Source: an uncultured Bacillota bacterium (GTDB lineage Bacteria > Bacillota_I > Bacilli_A > RFN20 > CAG-631). From it: 22,328 bases of DNA. The notes under the pieces were generated by a model. That model saw nothing but the letters and a program-made list of their open reading frames with translations. It had not been told where the DNA came from and ran no database searches. Location: the NCBI GenBank assembly GCA_905197115.1, contig CAJJXN010000019.1, positions 1-22,328 on the forward strand, read 5' to 3'. A program made the translations under genes and the position numbers. Positions 1 to 6,080 of this stretch are shown one piece after another; position 1 is the stretch's first letter, and each line of letters opens with the position of its first letter.

Positions 1-62
1 GGTAAATTTCCTCTCATTTCAAAATCAGTTTTAGGTAAAGTTAAAGTATCTTTATAATCCAT
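1..62 (-). CDS. ileS: Isoleucyl-tRNA synthetase, N-terminal fragment (runs off the window)
   Basis: Only the first 20 codons are in the window, starting at an ATG at 62 and leaving at the left edge. They read MDYKDTLTLPKTDFEMRGNL, which matches the usual start of bacterial IleRS (MDYK.TL..PKT.F.MRGNL). A GGAGAG ribosome binding site lies a few bases upstream. The enzyme charges tRNA-Ile in the cytoplasm. The isoleucine-type T-box directly upstream supports the call independently. In B. subtilis ileS also lies just beyond the sepF-ylmG-ylmH-divIVA genes; here those last three are absent and sepF is the immediate neighbour. Confidence 0.93.
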   Translation of the reverse strand, partial: MDYKDTLTLPKTDFEMRGNL

Positions 63-82
63 TCTTCTCTCTCCTTTTCATG

Positions 83-117
83 AATAAAAAAAAGCATCCT
101 TAATTCTAAGGACGCTT
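83..117 (-). terminator. Intrinsic terminator of the ileS T-box
   Basis: On the minus strand an 11-bp stem (AAGCGTCCTTA with TAAGGATGCTT, one G-U pair, 4-base loop) is followed by a run of eight T. Its 5' arm contains the CCTT that can pair with AAGG of the T-box instead, as expected for a regulated terminator. Confidence 0.92.
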
Positions 118-310
118 AATGCGCGGTACCACCTTAGTTCATATTTTTACAAATATGCCCTCTTTCATCGATAACGTTGATGCGACGTCTTTCTTACTGT
201 CTTCAGATTGCCACTACAAAGGGATAAATTCTTTTTTTCTTTCTCATTTTCCACCAACCAATGAGTCTCTAAAAAAGAAATGAAAAGAATTGTTGTCTTT
301 GTCATTGTGT
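83..310 (-). promoter_or_regulatory. T-box riboswitch leader of ileS
   Basis: Read on the minus strand, the leader contains the conserved T-box AAGGTGGTACCGCG (122-135), followed by the sequence that forms either the antiterminator or the terminator. Upstream are the Stem I elements AGAGACTC and GGTTGGTGGAAAATGAG (about 250-272). A plausible specifier codon ATC (isoleucine) lies at 223-225, in the context AATTTATCCCTTTG. In this family uncharged tRNA-Ile pairs through its anticodon with the specifier and through its CCA end with the T-box bulge, stabilising the antiterminator so that ileS is transcribed under isoleucine starvation. The specifier choice rests on position and on the downstream gene. 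Confidence 0.93.
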
Positions 311-317
311 TTATTTT

Positions 318-346
318 ATTTTACAATAATTTCCCTTTTTTTACAA
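318..346 (-). promoter_or_regulatory. Sigma-A-type promoter of the ileS T-box transcript
   Basis: On the minus strand TTGTAA (-35, 341-346) and TAAAAT (-10, 318-323) are separated by exactly 17 bases. The predicted transcription start at about 311 lies just before the first T-box Stem I sequences. Confidence 0.65.
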
Positions 347-371
347 TAGATTTTAAAAGCGATTTATATAA

Positions 372-400
372 TAAATAAAAAGCGAGTATTTTTAACTCGC
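372..400 (-). terminator. Terminator after sepF
   Basis: A 6-bp GC-rich stem, GCGAGT with ACTCGC around a 7-base loop, is followed on the minus strand by TTTTTATTT. It lies 16 bases past the sepF stop codon and separates the sporulation/division unit from the ileS transcript. Confidence 0.85.
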
Positions 401-416
401 AAATTCATTAAGAATG

Positions 417-833
417 TTATTTTTTAGCTGAAGGTGCAAATAAATATACTCTCTTTTCAATCTTTTTAACTTCTCCATTTAAGGCAAAACAAACACCATT
501 TAAAAAATCACAGATTCTTCTCGCTTCACTTTTTTCAATATCAATTAAAGAAACAATAATTGGATGGTGATTTAATAATTCAATGGCTAAAGGTTCGACT
601 TCTGTAAATTGAGAGGGTTTATAGATTTGAGGGGTATTAAAAGAAGAATTAGTGATTCTCTCTTCATTTTTTGGATAGGATGGCTGAGAAGAGGAAGAAA
701 CATTTTCATGTTGAATTAAAGTTGCAGAAGAACTTTTAGGCATCGATTCTTGGGTATTATTTTCATCAATGGTTGTCGTTTCAAAAACGCTATTTTCTTT
801 CGTAGGAAATAAGAAATTTCGAAGTTTGCCCAT
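417..833 (-). CDS. sepF: Cell division protein SepF
   Basis: A 138-residue cytoplasmic protein. SepF polymerises into rings that bind the FtsZ C-terminal tail and touch the membrane through an N-terminal amphipathic helix. The C-terminal ~65 residues form the SepF domain: the IIVSLIDIEKSEARRICDFL segment and GVCFALNGEVKKI match the beta strands and FxxGxxyAlnG motif of the family, ending in VYLFAPS. The N-terminus (MGKLRNFLFP) could serve as the membrane helix, and residues ~15-75 are a low-complexity Ser/Asn/Glu linker. A GGAGG ribosome binding site lies 8 bases before the ATG. It sits in the conserved ylm position downstream of sigG and ylmC. As FtsA here looks degenerate and lacks a membrane helix, SepF may be the main membrane tether of FtsZ (inference). 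Confidence 0.93.
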   Translation of the reverse strand: MGKLRNFLFPTKENSVFETTTIDENNTQESMPKSSSATLIQHENVSSSSQPSYPKNEERITNSSFNTPQIYKPSQFTEVEPLAIELLNHHPIIVSLIDIEKSEARRICDFLNGVCFALNGEVKKIEKRVYLFAPSAKK

Positions 834-897
834 TTTTTCATCCTCCTTTTTTATATATTATAAATCAAAAAAGAAAAAAAGAGAATATTTTCTATCA

Positions 898-1143
898 TTA
901 TTCCTCAATTTTTACTAAAATAGCATCCATTCCAATTAATTCAATCGCTTTCCATTCTATTTCTAAAATCGTTGTTGGAGCAATTTTTTTTGTATTAAAA
1001 ATAAACAAAGGTCGGTTTGGGGTGACAAGTAATGATTTTACTTTTCCTTCTTCTATATCGATATCAAAATCAAGTATATAACCAATTTTTTCTCCTTGTT
1101 TAACATTGATAATAGGTTTACCTTTTAATTCATTTAACTCCAT
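898..1143 (-). CDS. ylmC: PRC-barrel protein of the YlmC/YmxH sporulation family
   Basis: An 81-residue protein consisting of a single PRC-barrel-like fold. ELKGKPIINVKQGEKIGYI followed by DFDIDIEEGKVKSLLV is the typical start of YlmC/YmxH proteins, and the I-A-P...I-G-x-D-A-I-L-V ending also fits. No signal peptide or membrane segment is visible. The molecular role of the family is not firmly established; it is conserved next to sigG in sporulating Bacillota, as here, where it starts 30 bases after the sigG stop. The weak AGGGAAG upstream of the ATG is the likely ribosome binding site. It is probably cotranscribed with sigG and sepF, since no terminator lies between them. Confidence 0.85.
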   Translation of the reverse strand: MELNELKGKPIINVKQGEKIGYILDFDIDIEEGKVKSLLVTPNRPLFIFNTKKIAPTTILEIEWKAIELIGMDAILVKIEE

Positions 1144-1173
1144 TTTTTCACTTCCCTATCATAATAGAATATG

Positions 1174-1947
1174 TCAAAAACGCTTTTTTAGTTCTTGTAA
1201 AGCATTTTTTTCAAGTCGAGAGACTTGGGCTTGTGAAATATCAAGTTCATTGGCAATTTCAAATTGAGTGAGTCCATCATAATATCTTTTTTGAATAATT
1301 GTTTTTTGAAGTTGCGATAATTGCATAATTCCATCTTTTAAAGTAGAATAATTGCTTACTTTTTCACTATAATTTACATCATCGCTTAATTGATCAATAA
1401 TCGAAATCGACTCGCCATTTTCACTAAAAACAGGATCAAAAATCGAGGCAACGGATTGTACAGAATTAATGGCTTCACAAATCTCACTTTGCTTCATATT
1501 CAATATTGTTGCAATTTCTTCAATAGATGGTTCTTTTCCATGAATAGATAAATAAGCCTCTTTACACTTTAAAACTTTATAAGCGACATCTTTTATTTGC
1601 CGAGAGATTTTTAATTGGGTACTATCCCTTAAATAACGTTTTATTTCACCAAGTATCATAGGAATAGCATATGTTGAGAAACTGACATCTAATTCTAAAT
1701 TAAAATTATCAATGGCTTTTATTAAACCAATGCATCCAATTTGAAAGACATCATTGACATCAATGCGAGCTGGAATATTACATTTTTTAATGACACTTAA
1801 TACTAATTTTAAATTCCCCATTACTAACTCTTCTTTCGCTTTTAAATTCCCCTTTTTATATTCAATAAGATATTTTCGACAATTTTTTTTATTTAACACT
1901 TGTATTTTCGACGTATCAATTCCCGTTATTGTGACTTTTTGTTGCAT
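1174..1947 (-). CDS. sigG: RNA polymerase sporulation sigma factor SigG
   Basis: A 257-residue sigma-70 family protein, the usual SigG length. It directs late forespore transcription after engulfment. The start TGIDTSKIQVLNKK matches the SigG-specific N-terminus (CGVDTSKLPVLKN). Region 2 follows (GNLKLVLSVIKK, then DVFQIGCIGLIKAIDNF and FSTYAIPMILGEIKRYLRDS), then region 3 (KDVAYKVLKCKEAYLS). Region 4 has the helix-turn-helix TQFEIANELDISQAQVSRLE. It lies 72 bases downstream of sigE, as in B. subtilis. The gap contains a sigma-F-type promoter and a hairpin that includes the ribosome binding site. The start is the ATG at 1947, 9 bases after GGAGG. Distinction from SigF rests on the N-terminus and on position. 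Confidence 0.96.
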   Translation of the reverse strand: MQQKVTITGIDTSKIQVLNKKNCRKYLIEYKKGNLKAKEELVMGNLKLVLSVIKKCNIPARIDVNDVFQIGCIGLIKAIDNFNLELDVSFSTYAIPMILGEIKRYLRDSTQLKISRQIKDVAYKVLKCKEAYLSIHGKEPSIEEIATILNMKQSEICEAINSVQSVASIFDPVFSENGESISIIDQLSDDVNYSEKVSNYSTLKDGIMQLSQLQKTIIQKRYYDGLTQFEIANELDISQAQVSRLEKNALQELKKRF

Positions 1948-1952
1948 GCAAA

Positions 1953-1978
1953 AAAACCTCCTAATATTAAGAGGTTTT
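1953..1978 (-). promoter_or_regulatory. Hairpin that sequesters the sigG ribosome binding site
   Basis: On the minus strand AAAACCTC (1978-1971) pairs perfectly with GAGGTTTT (1960-1953) around a 10-base loop. The 3' arm contains most of the sigG Shine-Dalgarno sequence AGGAGG and is followed by three more T. In RNA reading through from spoIIGA-sigE the site would be closed, and the structure could also act as a weak terminator. Comparable sequestration is described for read-through spoIIIG (sigG) RNA in B. subtilis. Confidence 0.7.
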
Positions 1979-2000
1979 CCAATAAACTCATATATTATTC
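1972..2000 (-). promoter_or_regulatory. Putative sigma-F/sigma-G-type promoter of sigG
   Basis: On the minus strand GAATA (1996-2000; one mismatch to GYATA) is followed after exactly 15 bases by GGAAAACCT (1972-1980), which fits the forespore -10 consensus GGHHANHHT completely. The start site would fall at about 1965, inside the hairpin loop, so transcripts from here should lack the 5' arm of the ribosome-site hairpin. Confidence 0.68.
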
Positions 2001-2019
2001 ACATTACCATTTTGTGGAA

Positions 2020-2724
2020 TTATGATTTTAAAACTTTCCCTTTTAACTTTTTGATAATTCTTTTTTCCAAGCGAGAAATATAGGATTGAGAAATATCTAA
2101 CATTTCTGCAACTTCTTTTTGTGTCATTTCGACTCCATTATCTAAGCCATAACGCAATTTAATAATTTCTTTTTCGCGATCTTTTAACATTTCAATTGCT
2201 TCATACATATGTTTTCTTTTTTCATTATCTTCAATATTACCCAAAAAACTATCTTCATTATTGCTTAAAATATCTGAAAGTAATAATTCATTGCCATCAT
2301 AGTCAATATTTAGCGGTTCATCTAAAGATACTTCTAACTTTTGTTTGCTTTTTTTGCGTAAGTGCATTAAAATTTCATTTTCAATGCAACGACTCGCATA
2401 AGTAGCCAATTTGAAATTTTTATCGGCTTTAAAAGTGGATATTGCTTTGATTAGACCTAAACAGCCAATGCTAATTAAATCTTCCAAATTCGTCGTATTA
2501 ACTTCATAACGTTTTGCAACATACACGACTAATCGCAAATTATGCTCAATTAATTTATTACGTGCTTCTAAACTACCATTATTATAAGCAACAAATAATT
2601 CTGCTTCTTCATCTTTGGATAAAGGAGGTGGCAAAGTATCACTTCCATTAATATAATAAACTAGTTCTTCCACTTCACTTTTAAAAAGAAATTTTTTCAA
2701 TAATTCATTGATTTTTTTAAACAT
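2020..2724 (-). CDS. sigE: RNA polymerase sporulation sigma factor SigE precursor (pro-sigma-E)
   Basis: A 234-residue sigma factor for the early mother cell programme. The first ~22 residues (MFKKINELLKKFLFKSEVEE) form a basic amphipathic pro-sequence; next comes VYYINGSDTLPPPLSKDEE, closely matching the region after the processing site of B. subtilis SigE (YYIGGSEALPPPLSKDEE). Region 2 includes NLRLVVYVAKRY, DLISIGCLGLIKAI and LATYASRCIENEILMHLRKK. SLDEPLNIDYDGNELLLSDIL is SigE-typical. Region 4 contains TQKEVAEMLDISQSYISRLE. The gene starts 11 bases after spoIIGA, the processing protease, with a GGAGGG ribosome binding site. It is probably transcribed from the Spo0A-type promoter in front of spoIIGA. 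Confidence 0.97.
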   Translation of the reverse strand: MFKKINELLKKFLFKSEVEELVYYINGSDTLPPPLSKDEEAELFVAYNNGSLEARNKLIEHNLRLVVYVAKRYEVNTTNLEDLISIGCLGLIKAISTFKADKNFKLATYASRCIENEILMHLRKKSKQKLEVSLDEPLNIDYDGNELLLSDILSNNEDSFLGNIEDNEKRKHMYEAIEMLKDREKEIIKLRYGLDNGVEMTQKEVAEMLDISQSYISRLEKRIIKKLKGKVLKS

Positions 2725-2735
2725 ATGTTTCCCTC

Positions 2736-3470
2736 CTAATTAAATAAATGTGCGTTCAATAAACAATTACAGTTTTCTTTTATTTGTAAATCTTGAATGA
2801 AAATAATGTAACATTCCACTTCTTTTTTTAAAAAAAAGAAAGTACCTTTAAAACCTTTATACTTTTTTCTTCCATCAATTCCTTGTATAAAAATTTCTTC
2901 TTTTTTTAAAGAAGTAGTAATGTCAAAATTAATAAAAATAATGGGAATTTCTTTTTTTAAAGCCGTGTTTCCAGTATCAATATAGCCTTTTATTTTATAT
3001 GCTTTTTCATCAACATATAACTTTCCCTTACAAATAAATTTTTGTTTCTTTAATTGTTTAAAAACTCTTTTTTCAAGCAAGTAAACAAGAATGGTTATAA
3101 GAGGAAGAAGAAACATAAATAAAGTGGCAATCGGACGATTAATATAAAGTATTCCCTCATAAATAAAGGTTCCTCCAACTAAAAGTAAAAATCCCATATT
3201 AATAAAATAAAAAAGTAAAAAAAAGATTTCGGTTTTTATATACTTTTTCTTTCCTATAAAAATAAAAAAAAGTCGGACAAAAGCATAAAAAAGATAAAAA
3301 TAAGGGATATAATATAAATTTAGCAAATAAGCTAAAGTGCCGATTAAAAGATGATTTGTTTTATAACTATAAGAGTGCTTTTTTAAATCATGAATAATCA
3401 TTGCATAGTAAAGAGAAATAAAACTAATAAAGACATGCACAATAATTGATAAATCAAGATAAGCTTTCAC
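2736..3470 (-). CDS. spoIIGA: Sporulation sigma-E processing aspartic protease SpoIIGA
   Basis: A 244-residue protein that cleaves the pro-sequence from pro-sigma-E at the forespore septum membrane. Residues ~1-130 hold four to five hydrophobic helices. The C-terminal cytoplasmic domain has the aspartic protease motif D165-T-G-N in GYIDTGNTALKK, matching the catalytic DTG of the family. It is shorter than B. subtilis SpoIIGA (309 residues), mainly in the protease domain. The start is a GTG at 3470, preceded 5 bases upstream by GGTGAT, an exact match to part of the anti-Shine-Dalgarno complement; the next internal ATG would cut into the first membrane helix. It heads the spoIIGA-sigE unit and is divergent from the lipoprotein gene at 3630. 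Confidence 0.93.
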   Translation of the reverse strand: MKAYLDLSIIVHVFISFISLYYAMIIHDLKKHSYSYKTNHLLIGTLAYLLNLYYIPYFYLFYAFVRLFFIFIGKKKYIKTEIFFLLFYFINMGFLLLVGGTFIYEGILYINRPIATLFMFLLPLITILVYLLEKRVFKQLKKQKFICKGKLYVDEKAYKIKGYIDTGNTALKKEIPIIFINFDITTSLKKEEIFIQGIDGRKKYKGFKGTFFFLKKEVECYIIFIQDLQIKENCNCLLNAHLFN

Positions 3471-3487
3471 TTTTTATCACCAGTGCC

Positions 3488-3520
3488 ATTATAAAAAATT
3501 TAATGTAAGAAAAATGTCAA
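3488..3520 (-). promoter_or_regulatory. Putative Spo0A-dependent spoIIG-type promoter
   Basis: On the minus strand a perfect TTGACA (3515-3520) and a perfect TATAAT (3488-3493) are separated by 21 bases, too long for ordinary sigma-A promoters. The B. subtilis spoIIG promoter has a similarly long 22-base spacer and depends on Spo0A. TGTCAAA at 3515-3521 differs by one base from the core 0A box TGTCGAA and overlaps the -35. The start would lie near 3481, leaving a leader of about 11 bases. Confidence 0.62.
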
Positions 3521-3574
3521 ATGATAGAAAATGAAAAAATTATTTTCTACTCTTTTAAAAAATAAAAATAATCA

Positions 3575-3603
3575 TTTTATTCTTAAAAAAAATGAGATAT
3601 AAT
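3575..3603 (+). promoter_or_regulatory. Putative promoter of the large lipoprotein gene
   Basis: A perfect TATAAT (3598-3603) lies 27 bases before the start codon. Seventeen bases upstream there is only a poor -35, TTTTAT (3575-3580). A GGAGG ribosome binding site follows at 3618-3622. Confidence 0.4.
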
Positions 3604-3629
3604 AAATAAAATATAGTGGAGGAATACTT

Positions 3630-5210
3630 ATGAAAAAAACACATTTATTTTTATCTAGCTTTGCCCTTTTAGTGATTTTATGTTCTTGTAATCAATCAAC
3701 ACCATCTTCTAATTCCCTGGCTTCAAATACACCTTTGATTAGTGAAGACCCCATAATAAAAGTCAATCGATTAGAAGCTTATTATGATTCATTTAATTTA
3801 CAAACAACGATTCAAACCATTGAAAATGAAAAAGTAATAAGTTCTTATTATGAATCCTATTTAGATGAAGATTATTACACTTTTATGGGTTATTCAGAAG
3901 ATAAATCTTTTGTTACTCGAACGCTTTATTTTGAAAAGGGACAAGAAAATGAGGTTATCCGTAAAGAGATAAATGCTTTAAATCAAATTATTTCTACTAA
4001 ACAAAAAGATAGTTTATGGTCAACATCCATTTATGCAAACCCTTTATCACGCTTTCACCTTTTTATTGAAGAAGAAAATAAAAAATATAGCATTGAAAAT
4101 GGCACTACTCAAAATATCTTAAATTTTAATGCTCTGATTAGTGGACAGTTAACGGGTTCTTTAGTTCCTATTGAATCTTATTTTCAATTGGAAAATGAGC
4201 AATTGCATTATACTTCTAAATATGAAAATAACGACATTCAACTCATTTTATCTTCAAAATTTGTTAAAAAAGAAAATGAAGTTGTTAAAAAAATTCAACC
4301 TTTTTTAGAAAATGAGGATAGTAAAAAATTTGATGCCATCTTTGAACGTTTAAAAAATCAGAATTACACTGTGGAAATTAAATCTTCAAAGGAAGAAATA
4401 ATTGAAACTATTTTTGTCAATCCATCTCAAATTTATTCACGATTTAAGAATGACAATAAAGGTTATTTAAAAACAAATGATGGCTATATTACTTTAGCAA
4501 TCAATGATAATGAAACACAAGTTCATTTAAATTCAGAGTCAACAGATTCATTTACTTCTTTACATGCAAATTTTAATTTAAGTGGGGCAATTTTAAGAAA
4601 AGACCATTCAGATTTTGTAGTATCAAGTGGTGTGAATCAAGTTTTAAATGCTTTTTCATTAGTCCATGCAAAAGATTATTTATCGAATAATTTATTGAAG
4701 TTTAATTGCACGAGTGATGAACTATCTATCATGACGAAGAATTTAAATAGTGAAACTTACGTCCTTACTTTTAAAAACATTGGTCAAGCAATACTTCCTG
4801 TTGATTTATCAAATTACAATGCCAAAAATAGTTGGGAAGATGAAAATCCTGCTTTAGCTGCTGCTTTACAAAGTTTATTTAATGATTTAAATGTTTTACC
4901 TTATTTTGATACTGGATATGGTTGGAACTATTTTGATTATGATGAAAATTATTCAACAATTGAAATTTTTTCTGAAGATGTGCCGGAATTCGATTGCCCA
5001 AACATGAAAATAACGTATGCAAAATTGTTAGCTAATCAAGGATATAAAAAGTTAACTCAAGAAGAAATTGAAACGCTGGATTGGGTAAATGCAGAAACAA
5101 ATCAACAAATTTATGATTTAGGAAATGGTTTTGCATGCGAAGTTTATGATGGATATAATGATTCGTATATGTCAGGATTGGTCTTATATATCCAACCATT
5201 TAATGCATAA
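3630..5210 (+). CDS. Large lipoprotein of unknown function
   Basis: A 526-residue secreted lipoprotein: a basic N-terminus and hydrophobic stretch (residues 2-17) lead to the lipobox L-C-S-C with the lipidated Cys at residue 20. A Ser/Asn/Pro-rich linker (21-40) follows. The remaining ~480 residues are acidic, rich in Asn, Glu, Tyr and Phe, and predicted mostly beta-stranded, with no other membrane segment. I recognise no family. Stretches near residues 55-110 and 235-290 share an alternating strand pattern that could be two related half-barrels as in LppX/LolA-like lipoproteins, but this is weak. A GGAGG site lies 7 bases before the ATG. It is transcribed alone: the divergent spoIIGA is on one side and a bidirectional terminator on the other. 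Confidence 0.85.
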   Translation: MKKTHLFLSSFALLVILCSCNQSTPSSNSLASNTPLISEDPIIKVNRLEAYYDSFNLQTTIQTIENEKVISSYYESYLDEDYYTFMGYSEDKSFVTRTLYFEKGQENEVIRKEINALNQIISTKQKDSLWSTSIYANPLSRFHLFIEEENKKYSIENGTTQNILNFNALISGQLTGSLVPIESYFQLENEQLHYTSKYENNDIQLILSSKFVKKENEVVKKIQPFLENEDSKKFDAIFERLKNQNYTVEIKSSKEEIIETIFVNPSQIYSRFKNDNKGYLKTNDGYITLAINDNETQVHLNSESTDSFTSLHANFNLSGAILRKDHSDFVVSSGVNQVLNAFSLVHAKDYLSNNLLKFNCTSDELSIMTKNLNSETYVLTFKNIGQAILPVDLSNYNAKNSWEDENPALAAALQSLFNDLNVLPYFDTGYGWNYFDYDENYSTIEIFSEDVPEFDCPNMKITYAKLLANQGYKKLTQEEIETLDWVNAETNQQIYDLGNGFACEVYDGYNDSYMSGLVLYIQPFNA

Positions 5211-5224
5211 AATTTTTAGTTAAT

Positions 5225-5266
5225 AAAAAAGCATTCTTGCAATGTAGCAAGAGTGCTTTTTATTTT
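5225..5266. terminator. Bidirectional terminator
   Basis: A 10-bp stem (GCATTCTTGC with GCAAGAGTGC, one G-U/A-C type mismatch depending on strand, 6-base loop) is flanked by six A on the left and TTTTTATTTTTT on the right. It serves both the lipoprotein gene (+) and the convergent regulator gene (-). Confidence 0.9.
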
Positions 5267-5878
5267 TTATAAACTTTCTTTGTTTCTACGTTTTATTTGT
5301 GACCACAAAATAATGGCAATTTGTAATGGAATTCCTAATAAAAAGATAGGCCATAAACTACTTAATTGATCTTTAACATATAAAAGTTGAATATAAATAC
5401 TAGCAAGTAAAGACCATAATAATATAGAAACAATGATAAAAGTATATTTTCTTTTTCCCCATATGCCATTAAAGACAATTAGTAAAATACTAGAAGCAGG
5501 GACAGCCCAAACAAAGGCAGGATAAAAGTAAATATTTTTAATTACATTTAAAACAATGTAAATAAATGTGGCAAAAAACCAAATGGGAATAATAGATAAA
5601 CACGTTATCACAATTTTATTCTTGATATTTTTTTCGTTAATTTTTTTCTCCTTTAGCAATTTATCCATTGCTTTTTCCTCAATAATATCATTTAAGGTGA
5701 TTTTAAAGATATTACATAGTTGAATTAATACCTCAATATCAGGAAGTGCCTCCCCATGCTCCCATTTTGATATTGCTTTATCGGAATAATTTAACATTGT
5801 AGCTAATTCACCTTGGGTCATTTTGTTATATTTTCTTAAATCTGCTATATTTTCAGCAATACATTTTTTTATATCCAT
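5267..5878 (-). CDS. XRE-family transcriptional regulator with C-terminal membrane domain
   Basis: A 203-residue protein. Residues ~8-60 are a Cro/CI-type helix-turn-helix: IAENIADLRKYNKMTQGELA, then MLNYSDKAISKWEHGEALPD, typical of XRE proteins. After a Lys/Glu-rich linker (75-95) there are four hydrophobic helices (about residues 92-115, 120-140, 150-172 and 178-197), giving a membrane-anchored regulator. I chose the ATG at 5878, which has GGGG upstream; an ATG 51 bases further upstream has no ribosome binding site. It is divergent from the acyltransferase/glycosyltransferase operon and shares a 202-base intergenic region with it, so regulation of that operon and of itself is plausible (inference). 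Membrane-bound XRE proteins sometimes sense envelope state; the signal here is unknown. Confidence 0.85.
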   Translation of the reverse strand: MDIKKCIAENIADLRKYNKMTQGELATMLNYSDKAISKWEHGEALPDIEVLIQLCNIFKITLNDIIEEKAMDKLLKEKKINEKNIKNKIVITCLSIIPIWFFATFIYIVLNVIKNIYFYPAFVWAVPASSILLIVFNGIWGKRKYTFIIVSILLWSLLASIYIQLLYVKDQLSSLWPIFLLGIPLQIAIILWSQIKRRNKESL

Positions 5879-6017
5879 ACATCCCCATTCTATCACAATT
5901 TTTTGCGTTTGTCTATTTTCTTTCACCATATTTTTTTATAGGTGAATATTTAGAGAGTTGGGTAAAAAAACAATAGAGACTAAAAAAATAATCTTCTACT
6001 TCATTTTTTAAAAAAAA

Positions 6018-6026
6018 TGGTAAGAT
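6018..6026 (+). promoter_or_regulatory. Putative extended -10 promoter of the acyltransferase operon
   Basis: TGG followed by TAAGAT gives the extended -10 pattern TGnTAnnnT, 54 bases before the operon start codon. No clear -35 is visible in the A/T tract upstream, which is common for extended -10 promoters. Confidence 0.38.
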
Positions 6027-6033
6027 AGTGCAT

Positions 6034-6056
6034 GAAATGAAAACACAATTCATTTC
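6034..6056. repeat. Inverted repeat in the leader of the acyltransferase operon
   Basis: GAAATGA (6034-6040) and TCATTTC (6050-6056) form a perfect 7-bp inverted repeat with a 9-base spacer, just after the putative promoter. There is no T run behind it, so it is not a terminator. It could be an operator for the divergently encoded XRE regulator or a leader hairpin; chance is possible in such AT-rich DNA. Confidence 0.35.
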
Positions 6057-6080
6057 TTAATTTATAAAGGAGGATTGGTT

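Noticed and set aside
2736..3470. Broken spoIIGA because of its short length
   Set aside because: The membrane domain, DTGN active site and a continuous frame up to 11 bases before sigE are present, so it looks short but intact.
5879..5929. Longer N-terminus of the XRE regulator from an ATG at 5929
   Set aside because: No ribosome binding site precedes it, and the added 17 residues do not belong to the helix-turn-helix domain; the ATG at 5878 has GGGG upstream.
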